Assembly (NCBI GenBank): GCA_037969115.1
Contig: JBBKWQ010000250.1
Coordinates: forward strand, 1 to 17,264
Length of the DNA stretch: 17,264 nucleotides
Source: JBBKWQ01 sp037969115
GTDB lineage: Bacteria > Actinomycetota > Acidimicrobiia > Acidimicrobiales > Ilumatobacteraceae
Direction: 5' to 3'
Of the stretch, positions 7,397 through 15,324 are shown in pieces. Position 1 is the stretch's first letter. Each line of letters starts with the position of its first letter. The position numbers were made by a program, and so were the translations under genes. The notes under the pieces are model-generated. The model did no database searches. It saw only the letters and a list, made by a program, of their open reading frames with translations, and was not told the DNA's origin.

Positions 7397-8571
7397 CCGG
7401 CGAGCTTGCCCAAGCCTTCGGTGATGTCGTCGGCGGAGATGCCCGAGTAGGCGAACCGGATGTACTGCTGCTTCTCGCCGGGTTGCGGTCGACCGAAGTG
7501 GCGACGCGTGCAGAACGACACGCCGGTGTTGTGCAGTGCCGCTGTGGCAAATTCACCGACGTCGTCGAAGCCCGTCATGTCCATGGCCTCGGTGACGTTG
7601 GGAAACAGGTAGAAGGTCGAGTCGGGGGTGGCACACGACATCCCCGGAATCGCCTCGATGCCCGCTGCAGCGGCGTCGCGTCGCCGCTGCAACTCGGCCA
7701 ACATGGGAACTGCGCCGGATGGGTCGTTCAGCGCCTCGATCCCGGCGGCCTGTACGAAGTGCGTGGTGCAACTCTCGTCGTTGGTGTTGAGCTTGGCGAT
7801 CTGATCTGCGACCGGAACGGGTGCGATTGCCGCACCGAGTCGCCAGCCCGTCATTGCGAACTTCTTGGAGAACGTGTACAGGATGACCGTTCGCTCGGCC
7901 ATGCCCGGGATCGACGCGATCGACGTCGACTCGCCCGCGTAGCGCATCTCGAAGTAGGCCTCGTCCGACAGCACCCACAGGTCGTGTTCGATCGCCAGCG
8001 CAGCGATCGCTTCCATCTCGACGCGCGAACTCTCGCACCCGAGCGGATTCTGCAGGTTGTTGTAGATGATCGCCTTCGCTCCGGACCGCACGAGGTCGCG
8101 GACCTGGTCGAGATCGATGCCGAAGCCGGTCGCCGTCTCCTGATATCGATACGGCAAGGGCTTGCCGCCGAAATACTCGATCTGGCTCTCGTAGATCGGG
8201 TAGCCGGGATTCGGATACAACACGCCGTCACCGGGATTCATCAAGGTCTGGATGAACTTGGTGATCACCGGTTTGCCGCCTGGTTGCACGACCACGTTCG
8301 CTCCGCTCAGCGCAATGCCGCGGTCGTGTCCGACGTTGTCGGCGAGCGCCTCACGCAGACCAGCGATACCCGCTGCCGGGCAGTAACCGGTCTTGCCGTC
8401 TGCGATGGCACGGTTCATCGCGTCGACGATGTTGCCAGGCGTCGGCAGGTTGATGTCGCCGAGGTGGAACGGGTACACCCGATTCCCCTTCGACGCCCAG
8501 TCGGCGGCAGCCGTCGACACGGCGAACGCCGTCTCCGTTCCGAGATGTGCAAGACGCTCTGCAAGGGCCAT
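7378..8571 (-). CDS. Class I/II PLP-dependent aminotransferase
   Basis: This 397-residue enzyme transfers an amino group between an amino acid and a 2-oxo acid. Numbered from the ATG at 8571, the fold-type I residues are visible: Asn175 in NNLQNPLG (usual form NNPHNPTG), Asp203 and Tyr206 in SDEAYFEM, the PLP-binding Lys236 in SKKFAMTGWRLG, and a C-terminal substrate Arg in YIRFAYS. I chose the ATG at 8571 because GGGGAAGG lies eight bases before it (8587-8580). A GTG at 8598 would add nine residues but overlaps that ribosome site. The NPLG in place of NPTG and the SKK in place of SKT/SKS are slightly unusual. It heads a run with a hydroxyacid dehydrogenase and an F420-type enzyme. The amino acid substrate is unknown. 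Confidence 0.93.
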   Translation of the reverse strand: MALAERLAHLGTETAFAVSTAAADWASKGNRVYPFHLGDINLPTPGNIVDAMNRAIADGKTGYCPAAGIAGLREALADNVGHDRGIALSGANVVVQPGGKPVITKFIQTLMNPGDGVLYPNPGYPIYESQIEYFGGKPLPYRYQETATGFGIDLDQVRDLVRSGAKAIIYNNLQNPLGCESSRVEMEAIAALAIEHDLWVLSDEAYFEMRYAGESTSIASIPGMAERTVILYTFSKKFAMTGWRLGAAIAPVPVADQIAKLNTNDESCTTHFVQAAGIEALNDPSGAVPMLAELQRRRDAAAAGIEAIPGMSCATPDSTFYLFPNVTEAMDMTGFDDVGEFATAALHNTGVSFCTRRHFGRPQPGEKQQYIRFAYSGISADDITEGLGKLAGWIGTS

Positions 8572-8608
8572 GAGACCAACCTTCCCCGATTCGATCACGA
8601 GATCGACA

Positions 8609-8621
8609 GCCCGTCACGGGC
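8609..8621. promoter_or_regulatory. 13-bp palindrome in the aminotransferase leader
   Basis: GCCCGT-C-ACGGGC is a perfect inverted repeat with a single central base. It lies between the aminotransferase start and a weak candidate promoter and could be an operator. A one-base loop makes an RNA hairpin of this exact form unlikely. Confidence 0.3.
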
Positions 8622-8629
8622 CGAGGGGC

Positions 8630-8658
8630 AGACTAACAATTCGACGCGGATTCCGCAA
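8630..8658 (-). promoter_or_regulatory. Weak candidate promoter for the aminotransferase operon
   Basis: On the minus strand TTGCGG (8658-8653) and TAGTCT (8635-8630) are separated by exactly 17 bases, resembling -35 and -10 boxes of a housekeeping sigma factor. The -10 box matches the consensus only moderately. The -35 box overlaps an 11-bp palindrome (8646-8656) and the first copy of a 7-bp direct repeat (8658-8664, 8676-8682). Confidence 0.25.
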
Positions 8659-8713
8659 TACGGACCCTGTTCACGATACGGAACACATCGAAGGAACTCG
8701 TCGAGCGTGTTCC

Positions 8714-9040
8714 TCAGCGAACGACGAGGCGAATGCGGGAGTTGCTCGTCCTGAGCGATGCGTGCTCGATCTTGGCTGCCACGTCGACACGCAACCGCGC
8801 CCAGGCCTCGTCGACCGTCTCACCCATCGCCGACACGACCACCACGTCGCCGTCGAAGCGCTCCGCCTCCGCCCGCCAGATCGGCTCGGCTTCCAAGAGT
8901 TGACCGTTGCGGCCCCGCACGTGGTTCTCGCGGTAGTCGAGCGTGGTGCGCCAGCCGGCCCGCTCCAACTCGCGACGATCTCCCGGCTCCAACACCGCCC
9001 CGTGCCGACGTGGGCGGCGAGCAGGGCGTTGCATGCTCAT
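8714..9040 (-). CDS. Small conserved-looking hypothetical protein
   Basis: I do not recognise this protein of about 108 residues. It has an Arg-rich N-terminus (RPARRPRRHG), then an ordered-looking part: GWRTTLDYRENHVRG, a DVVVVSA strand, and an amphipathic helix VDEAWARLRVDVAAKIEHA. No membrane segment, signal peptide or known catalytic motif is seen. Three in-frame ATGs occur at 9046, 9040 and 9034. GGAG at 9052-9049 is eight bases before the one at 9040 and only two before 9046, so I prefer 9040. Codon third positions are G/C-rich like those of the neighbouring genes, which supports coding. It lies upstream of the aminotransferase on the same strand, 142 bases away, and probably has its own transcript. 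Confidence 0.65.
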   Translation of the reverse strand: MSMQRPARRPRRHGAVLEPGDRRELERAGWRTTLDYRENHVRGRNGQLLEAEPIWRAEAERFDGDVVVVSAMGETVDEAWARLRVDVAAKIEHASLRTSNSRIRLVVR

Positions 9041-9088
9041 CGACATCGCTCCATCTTGAACGATTCGCCCTGTGGAACGTCAGCCCCC

Positions 9089-9131
9089 AAAACCTGTGAA
9101 TTGTCCTGGGGATGAGTCCGGAAAACCTGTG
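9089..9131. repeat. Direct repeat AAAACCTGTG upstream of the small hypothetical gene
   Basis: The ten bases AAAACCTGTG occur at 9089-9098 and again at 9122-9131, 33 bases apart, about three helical turns. The second copy continues as GTTAT, and a further CCTGTGG occurs at 9068-9074. The elements resemble loose DnaA-box or regulator half-sites. They lie in the promoter region of the gene starting at 9040. No other origin features are seen. Confidence 0.35.
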
Positions 9132-9163
9132 GTTATCTCGGAGCGGTCAACAAGGCCGACGCA

Positions 9164-9194
9164 GCCGGCGAGTGGAGGGGGACCACTCGCCGGC
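9164..9194 (-). terminator. Strong hairpin downstream of the ABC transporter operon
   Basis: GCCGGCGAGTGG (9164-9175) and CCACTCGCCGGC (9183-9194) form a perfect 12-bp stem with a 7-base loop. It begins 27 bases after the stop of the transporter ATPase gene in its direction of reading. The following minus-strand bases contain only a short TTGTT, so termination may be helped by Rho or be a feature of U-poor GC-rich terminators. Confidence 0.65.
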
Positions 9195-9221
9195 CACTGG
9201 CTCGCGATCGACGGAGGAGAT

Positions 9222-10301
<1,080 letters not shown>

Positions 10302-10367
10302 GAGCGTGCTCCCGGGTGTGGTTGTACGAGTTGGTCGGATGGTTCATCGAGGGGGAACTCTGCCTGA

Positions 10368-11222
10368 TCACTTGATCGCTCCCATCGCGAGGCCACGGAT
10401 CATGCGTTTCTGGGCGACCCAACCGGCGACCACGACGGGAAGCGTCGCCAGGGTGGATGCGGCCGAGAGCTTCGCGAGGAAGTTGCCTCGCGTGCTCACG
10501 TTCGACTTCACCCAGATCGGCATCGTCGAACCCTTGACCGGGTTCAACTGCACAGCGAGGAAGAACTCGTTCCACGCGAAGATCACGCACAGCAACGCGG
10601 TTGCAGCGAGGCCCGGAGCGACGATCGGCATGACGACCGAAGTGATCTGGCCGCGCAACCCGGCACCGTCGATCTGTGCTGCCTCGATCAGCTCTTTGGG
10701 AACTTCCATGAAGAACGAGCGCAACATCCAGACCGCGAGCGGCAGGTTCATCGCCGTGTACAGAATGATCAGCACGACTCGCGTGTTCAGCAGCCCGGCG
10801 TCGCGTGCGATGATCCAGAGCGGCAGAATCGCCGCGACGATGGGTAGGAACTTCGTGGAGATGAAGAAGAACAACACGTCACGCCACTTGTGCACGGGTT
10901 TGATCGACAGCGCGTAAGCGGCCGGGATCGCGAGGATCATCACGATGATCGTGGAGATCAACACGATCCAGAACGAGTTCATGAACGCCTCGCGGAACCC
11001 GAGCAGACCGGTGGTTTCGCCGGTCACCTCACGGAAGCGGTCGAAGGTGGGGTCGAAGAACAGTTTCGGATCGGAGTTTGCGTCGGCTTCGTCCTTGAAA
11101 CCGTTGAGCACCATCCAGAACACCGGGAAGAAGAACAACAAACCGACGCCCCAGCTGGCGAGACCAAGCAAGGTGTTGCTCCAGCGGCTGCCACCGACGA
11201 TGGTTCCTGTCTCTTTGCTCAT
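10368..11222 (-). CDS. Carbohydrate ABC transporter permease, MalG type
   Basis: This 284-residue inner-membrane subunit has six predicted helices. The EAA loop that docks onto the ATPase reads IEAAQIDGAGLRGQITSVV followed by MPIVAPG. The family feature of a short cytoplasmic N-terminus and a C-terminal QKRMIRGLAMGAIK is present; MalG-type permeases commonly end with Q..iv.GLt.GavK. The ATG at 11222 overlaps the stop of the upstream permease (ATGA), indicating translational coupling. The same reading frame stays open far upstream through the other permease, but that part is an out-of-frame artefact. Together with the MalF-type subunit it forms the channel for the substrate delivered by the lipoprotein. 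Confidence 0.94.
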   Translation of the reverse strand: MSKETGTIVGGSRWSNTLLGLASWGVGLLFFFPVFWMVLNGFKDEADANSDPKLFFDPTFDRFREVTGETTGLLGFREAFMNSFWIVLISTIIVMILAIPAAYALSIKPVHKWRDVLFFFISTKFLPIVAAILPLWIIARDAGLLNTRVVLIILYTAMNLPLAVWMLRSFFMEVPKELIEAAQIDGAGLRGQITSVVMPIVAPGLAATALLCVIFAWNEFFLAVQLNPVKGSTMPIWVKSNVSTRGNFLAKLSAASTLATLPVVVAGWVAQKRMIRGLAMGAIK

Positions 11223-12133
11223 GCTTCTTCTCCTTCGAGGAGTCCGGACAACACGCGCAATCCGAACGTGGCGATGATGATCGAGGCGACGACCACCACG
11301 ATGCTGTAGGCGGACGCGGCGCCGAACTGCCAGCCACCGCCGATCGATCTCTGGAACACGAAGTACGGCACGTTCGTCGATTTCGGTCCGCCGCCGGTGA
11401 TCACGTCGACGTGATCGAAGACCTGGATCAGATAGATGGAGCCGAGCAGCGCACCGAGCTCCAGGTAGGGGCGCAGATGAGGCAGCGTGATCTGGAAGAA
11501 GATCGCCTGGGGCTTCGCTCCGTCGACCTTGGCCGCCTCGAGCACCGAATCGGACTGCCCCTGGAGACCGGCGAGCATGATCAGCATCATGAACGGCGTC
11601 CACTGCCAGACGAGCACGACCACGATCGACCAGAGCGGGTACTTCGAGACGAACTCGATCCGGTCGAATCCCAGCGTGTCGAGGAACCAGTTGAGCACGC
11701 CGAACGTGGAGTTGAACATCTGGGTGTTCCACAGCAGGCCGGCCACGACCGGCATGATGAGGAACGGGGTGATCAGGAGCGTCCGAACGAAACCCTGTCC
11801 GAAAAACTTCCGATCGAGGAGAAGTGCGATGAGCGTGCCGAACAGCACCGACAGCAGGACCGCCGACACCGTCATCAAGATGCTGACCCACACGGCATCT
11901 CGGAAGAAGCCGTTGTCGACCAGGTCGATGTAGTTGTCGATCCCGACGAAGCTGCGTGGCGACGGAGGAACGATCTTCCAGTCGGTCAGGCTGTAGTAGA
12001 TGCTGAAGAGGAAGGGCACCTGCGTCACCACGATGGTGAACAACAGTGCGGGAAGGAGTGGAATCCTTCGTCGCCACGCCTCCTGACGTTCGAGACGTCG
12101 TACCTGTTCGGCGCGTTCGGTCGTGGCCGTCAT
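11219..12133 (-). CDS. Carbohydrate ABC transporter permease, MalF/UgpA type
   Basis: This 304-residue permease has a cytoplasmic charged N-terminus (about 25 residues) and six hydrophobic helices. Its EAA loop is LEAAKVDGAKPQAIFFQITL followed by PHLRP. The region before it, VWQWTPFMMLIMLAGLQGQ, is typical of this family. The start ATG at 12133 is preceded by a purine-rich GGAGAGGAGAGG. It is 58 bases downstream of the solute-binding protein and overlaps the next permease by four bases (ATGA), so the four transporter genes form one operon. Confidence 0.94.
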   Translation of the reverse strand: MTATTERAEQVRRLERQEAWRRRIPLLPALLFTIVVTQVPFLFSIYYSLTDWKIVPPSPRSFVGIDNYIDLVDNGFFRDAVWVSILMTVSAVLLSVLFGTLIALLLDRKFFGQGFVRTLLITPFLIMPVVAGLLWNTQMFNSTFGVLNWFLDTLGFDRIEFVSKYPLWSIVVVLVWQWTPFMMLIMLAGLQGQSDSVLEAAKVDGAKPQAIFFQITLPHLRPYLELGALLGSIYLIQVFDHVDVITGGGPKSTNVPYFVFQRSIGGGWQFGAASAYSIVVVVASIIIATFGLRVLSGLLEGEEA

Positions 12134-12191
12134 CGTCCTCTCCTCTCCAGCATCTACTTCTCCGTTCTCTGCTTTCCCAGTGACGCCGAGA

Positions 12192-13607
12192 TCAGGTACT
12201 GACCTCGGATGCGATCTGCTGGCAGGCGCTCAGCGCGTCGTCGACGCTGATCGATCCGGCGATCGCGGCCGAGAACTGCTCGGTACAGCGGGTGCCGACG
12301 TCCTGGAACTCGGGAACACCGACGTACTGCACACCGGGGAGACCGGGCCGCGGCGTGGTGCCGGGGTTGTCGATCGGGGCGGCCAGCATGGCGTCGAGCG
12401 TCTTCTGAGCGAAGGCAGCTGCGGCGGCCTGATACTCGGGGTTGTCGTAGGTGGACTGACGGGTCCCGGGCGGAACTGCTGCCCAACCACCGGCCAGATT
12501 GGCGCCGGCTTCGTTGATGTATTGCTCGCTGGTGGCCCAGCTGACGAATTCCCATGCCGCTTCCTGGTCGGTGGTGGTTGCGGGGATCGCCAGCGTCCAC
12601 GCCCAGAGCCAACCGGAGGTCTCGGTGACCTTGGTGGGGGCGAGTGCGTAGCCGTTGAGACCCTTGACGGGGCTGTCCGCGGCTTCGAGCAGTCCGGCAG
12701 CCACGGTGGCGTCGTACCACATGGCCACCTTGCCCTCCTGGTAGAGGTTCAGGCATTCGTTGAAGCTCGAGTTCGCGGCATCGTCCTCGCCGGCGTCCTG
12801 CACCAGGTCGACGTAGAAGTTGAGTGCCTCGGCGAACTCTGGCTGATCGACCTGTGCTGCGCCGATGGAGCCGTCGTCATTCGCGGCCCACCAGGTGCCA
12901 CCAAAGGTGTTGAGCACGGTGGTGAACGCGGCACCGAGGTCACCCCAGCCGGGCTTGCCGCGAAGGCAGATGCCGGCGGTGTCGTCGGAGTCGAGCGCCC
13001 GGGCGATCTCGGCGACCTCGTCCCATGTCGGGGCCTCAGGCATCGTGAGGCCGGCGGCGTCGACGAGGTCCTGGCGGTACATCAAGAACGACGACTCGGC
13101 GTAGAACGGCGACGCATAGAGCTCGCCGTCGACCGAGAGGCCGTTGCGGACTGCGGGGATCAGGTCGTCGATGTTGTAGTCGGGGTCGTTCTCGGCGAAC
13201 TGGTTGAGTCCGACAAGCCAACCATTGGCGCCGAACTGAGGCGTTTCGAACATGCCGATCTGGACGACGTCGAACTGCTCGCCGCCCGCACCCACGTCAC
13301 GTGTGGTGATCTCGCGCAGCGTCTGCTCGTCGAGCACGGTGTAGTTCACTTCGATGCCGGTCTCGGCGGTGAAGAGCTCCGGGGTGAGACTGGCGATGTC
13401 GTCGAGCTGTGGGTTCCCCACGATCGCTACGTTGATCGAACGGTCGCCCTCGGGCGCGTCTGCGACCGTGTCGTCGCCTGCAGCGACCGTGTCGTCGCTG
13501 CCGGTATCGGCTGCTTCGTCGCTGCCACCGCATGACGCGGCAATCATGGCAAACCCGACGAGCGCGGCCGGCAAGACCTTGAACGCCCTCCGTGAGCGAT
13601 TTCTCAT
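12192..13607 (-). CDS. Extracellular solute-binding lipoprotein of the polyol/sugar ABC transporter (family 1)
   Basis: This 471-residue protein catches the substrate outside the membrane. The N-terminus has a basic stretch MRNRSRRAFK, a hydrophobic core VLPAALVGFAMIA, and a lipobox AASC with the lipidated Cys26, followed by an Asp/Gly-rich linker. The mature part shows periplasmic-binding features, such as INVAIVGNPQLDDIASLTPE and the AWEFVSWATS stretch found late in MalE/UgpB-like proteins. I chose the ATG at 13607 because AAGGAGGAG ends six bases before it; the longer frame to 13694 would add 29 residues before the signal peptide and is rejected. First gene of the minus-strand operon. The genes around it suggest mannitol, sorbitol or a similar polyol as ligand. 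Confidence 0.94.
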   Translation of the reverse strand: MRNRSRRAFKVLPAALVGFAMIAASCGGSDEAADTGSDDTVAAGDDTVADAPEGDRSINVAIVGNPQLDDIASLTPELFTAETGIEVNYTVLDEQTLREITTRDVGAGGEQFDVVQIGMFETPQFGANGWLVGLNQFAENDPDYNIDDLIPAVRNGLSVDGELYASPFYAESSFLMYRQDLVDAAGLTMPEAPTWDEVAEIARALDSDDTAGICLRGKPGWGDLGAAFTTVLNTFGGTWWAANDDGSIGAAQVDQPEFAEALNFYVDLVQDAGEDDAANSSFNECLNLYQEGKVAMWYDATVAAGLLEAADSPVKGLNGYALAPTKVTETSGWLWAWTLAIPATTTDQEAAWEFVSWATSEQYINEAGANLAGGWAAVPPGTRQSTYDNPEYQAAAAAFAQKTLDAMLAAPIDNPGTTPRPGLPGVQYVGVPEFQDVGTRCTEQFSAAIAGSISVDDALSACQQIASEVST

Positions 13608-13613
13608 CACATT

Positions 13614-13622
13614 CTCCTCCTT
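13614..13622 (-). promoter_or_regulatory. Ribosome binding site deciding the solute-binding protein start
   Basis: AAGGAGGAG on the minus strand, six bases before the ATG at 13607, is close to the ideal anti-16S sequence. It is the clearest ribosome site in the window and fits a highly expressed binding protein. Confidence 0.8.
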
Positions 13623-13691
13623 GGAGCGGATCGTGCGAACTGCACGTTGCTGTTCACGGATTCCAGGTCTAGTTGGTTTCATGTTGGATAT

Positions 13692-13706
13692 CAAGCGTTC
13701 TGCAAG
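13692..13706. repeat. CAAG direct repeat in divergent promoter region, candidate regulator site
   Basis: CAAG occurs at 13692-13695 and 13703-13706, one helical turn apart (11 bp). The first copy extends to CAAGCG, which recurs in the palindrome before the DeoR-type gene (15273-15285). DeoR-family repressors often bind direct or inverted half-site repeats. The link is tentative. Confidence 0.25.
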
Positions 13707-13708
13707 AA

Positions 13709-13728
13709 TTTGTGGTGATTATCCCAAA
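13709..13728. promoter_or_regulatory. Imperfect 20-bp dyad TTTG...CAAA, candidate operator
   Basis: The arms begin TTTG and end CAAA with seven of ten positions symmetrical around 13718/13719. It covers the candidate -10 box (13718-13723) of the solute-binding gene, a position where a repressor would block transcription. Confidence 0.3.
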
Positions 13729-13746
13729 GGAAAGAAGTTCTGGCAT
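13718..13746 (-). promoter_or_regulatory. Candidate promoter of the ABC transporter operon
   Basis: On the minus strand ATGCCA (13746-13741) and GATAAT (13723-13718) are separated by 17 bases, matching the housekeeping -35/-10 consensus in four and five positions of six. It would give a leader of about 100 bases before the ATG at 13607. Confidence 0.4.
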
Positions 13747-13758
13747 GTTCGTTCGTGT

Positions 13759-13767
13759 TGGTATACC
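13759..13767 (+). promoter_or_regulatory. Candidate extended -10 promoter for the mannitol dehydrogenase gene
   Basis: TGGTATACC is a TGn extended -10 element. It ends nine bases before the GTG start at 13777. There is no good -35 box. The short distance implies a leaderless or nearly leaderless mRNA, which fits the absence of a Shine-Dalgarno. Confidence 0.4.
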
Positions 13768-13776
13768 GTCCCTGAT

Positions 13777-15243
13777 GTGACCGCCGGACTGACAGCGCTT
13801 CCGCTCAACAACGACACCGTGCACCGATTGCCCCCCAACGTCAACGTTCCCTCCTACCGACGAGACGGACTTCGATCAGCCGTCGTCCATCTCGGCGTCG
13901 GCGGGTTCCACCGAGCCCATCTCGCCACTTACCTCGACGATCTCTGCACCCTCGGGCGGCGTGACTGGGCCATCGCCGGCGCCGGCACGCTGCCTCAGGA
14001 CCGGCGTATGGCAGACGTACTGCACCGGCAAGACGGGCTCTACACGTTGATCGATCGGGGCGCCGAGACGACCGACGTCAGGGTGATCGGCAGTCTCCTC
14101 AGCTACGAACTCGCACATCCTGATCCGACGGGTCTGATCGCGCTGATCGCGCACGCCGACACCCAGGTCGTGTCGCTGACGGTGACAGAGGGTGGTTATC
14201 CGGTCGACGATGCGACCGGTGCGTACCTCCCCGATTCGGCTGTGGCCGGTCCGACGTCGGCGTTCGGGTTGATCGCGGCCGGACTCGATCTGCGGCGCCG
14301 TCAGGGCGGAACACCCCTGACGGTGTTGAGCTGCGACAACATCATGACGAATGGAGACGTCGCGCGAGCCGCAACCCTCGGTGAGACGAACCGGCTCGGC
14401 GACGACCTCACCGCATGGGTCGACGCGAACGTCGCGTTCCCGAACGGGATGGTCGACCGGATCACGCCGGCCACGACGGACGCCGATCGGACGTGGCTCG
14501 CCGAACGGCACAGCATCGCCGACGGCTGGCCGGTCGTCGCCGAGCCGTTCCGGCAATGGGCTCTCGAGGATTCCTTCGGCGGTGACCGTCCACCGCTCGA
14601 CGATGTCGGCGTGATCTTCACGAGCGATGTCGAACCCTACGAGTTGATGAAGCTGCGACTGCTCAATGCCAGTCATTCATGCCTCGCCTACTTGAGCGCC
14701 GCGCTCACCCACCGCTTCGTGCACACGGCGATGTCTGACGATGCGATCCGCTCGTACGTACGCGACTTCTTGAAGACCGAGGCAGCACCAGCCCTCCCTC
14801 CGGTGGCCGGAATCGACATCGCCGACTATCAGCGAGCGTTGATCGATCGCTACTCGAATCCGTCGATCGCCGATCAGATCTCGAGACTCTGCCTCGACGG
14901 GTCCGCCAAGTTCCCCAAGTTCCTCGTGCCGACGATCCGCGCCCAACTCGAAGTGGGCGGACCGATCGGTCTGTCCACACTCGGACTCGCCGGCTGGTGT
15001 CACTATCTCGGCGGGATCGCCGAGGACGGTTCGCCGATCGAACTCGCCGGCGATCCACACCTTGCCGAGGCTCTTCCTCACGTCGAGGCGTCGAAGACCG
15101 ACCCGCATCATTTCCTTCGATACCGCAGGGTGTTCGGCGCCGATCTGCCGGGCAACGAGCGGTTCACCACAGCCTTCGCCGATGCCCTCACCTCGTTGCG
15201 GGTCAACGGCGTACGATCGACCATCGCGTCGACGCTCGGCTGA
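13777..15243 (+). CDS. Mannitol 2-dehydrogenase family polyol dehydrogenase
   Basis: This 488-residue enzyme belongs to the long-chain mannitol dehydrogenase family, which oxidises mannitol, arabitol or sorbitol to ketoses or acts on fructuronate. The nucleotide-binding part reads HLGVGGFHRAH at 38-48. The catalytic block KLRLLNASHS gives Lys292, Asn297 and His300, with the same spacing as Lys295/Asn300/His303 in Pseudomonas fluorescens mannitol 2-dehydrogenase. The length is normal for the family (about 480-500). I chose the GTG at 13777 because the homologous N-terminus begins just after it. An ATG at 13681 would add 32 residues, and an even longer frame runs antisense to the binding protein; both look wrong. 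It is divergent from the transporter and followed by a DeoR-type regulator 81 bases later. Confidence 0.93.
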   Translation: MTAGLTALPLNNDTVHRLPPNVNVPSYRRDGLRSAVVHLGVGGFHRAHLATYLDDLCTLGRRDWAIAGAGTLPQDRRMADVLHRQDGLYTLIDRGAETTDVRVIGSLLSYELAHPDPTGLIALIAHADTQVVSLTVTEGGYPVDDATGAYLPDSAVAGPTSAFGLIAAGLDLRRRQGGTPLTVLSCDNIMTNGDVARAATLGETNRLGDDLTAWVDANVAFPNGMVDRITPATTDADRTWLAERHSIADGWPVVAEPFRQWALEDSFGGDRPPLDDVGVIFTSDVEPYELMKLRLLNASHSCLAYLSAALTHRFVHTAMSDDAIRSYVRDFLKTEAAPALPPVAGIDIADYQRALIDRYSNPSIADQISRLCLDGSAKFPKFLVPTIRAQLEVGGPIGLSTLGLAGWCHYLGGIAEDGSPIELAGDPHLAEALPHVEASKTDPHHFLRYRRVFGADLPGNERFTTAFADALTSLRVNGVRSTIASTLG

Positions 15244-15272
15244 TCCACCGTTGTCCGGCAGACCAACCGGCA

Positions 15273-15285
15273 CGCTTGGCAAGCG
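15273..15285. promoter_or_regulatory. 13-bp palindrome before the DeoR-type regulator gene
   Basis: CGCTTG-G-CAAGCG is a perfect inverted repeat in the 81-base gap between the dehydrogenase and regulator genes. It shares CAAGCG with the divergent promoter region (13692-13697). It could be an operator for autoregulation or merely a small hairpin. Confidence 0.35.
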
Positions 15286-15324
15286 ATCCGTGCAGCACGC
15301 GACACAGAACATGAGGGCGGCGAC

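Noticed and set aside
5984..7450. Plus-strand frame of 488 codons opposite the F420 and hydroxyacid dehydrogenase genes
   Set aside because: It spans two well-supported minus-strand genes and has low-complexity Arg/Val/Asp-rich content; an antisense shadow of GC-rich codons.
7483..8754. Plus-strand frame of 423 codons opposite the aminotransferase
   Set aside because: The aminotransferase motifs are unambiguous on the minus strand, and this product has no fold-like features.
9068..9136. Replication origin
   Set aside because: The DnaA-like boxes are few and imperfect, and none of the usual origin neighbours (dnaA, dnaN, rpmH, parAB) are present.
10368..12077. Single 569-codon minus-strand frame suggesting a fused permease
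   Set aside because: Only the last 284 codons are the real MalG-type permease; the earlier part is an out-of-frame reading of the MalF-type gene, which has its own frame and an ATGA junction.
12123..13535. Plus-strand frame of 470 codons opposite the solute-binding protein
   Set aside because: Gly/Val-rich antisense shadow; the lipoprotein on the other strand has a signal peptide and an excellent ribosome site.
13354..13776. Long N-terminal extension of the mannitol dehydrogenase frame
   Set aside because: Most of it is antisense to the start of the solute-binding gene, and the rest crosses an AT-richer promoter region; family alignment from memory starts just after the GTG at 13777.
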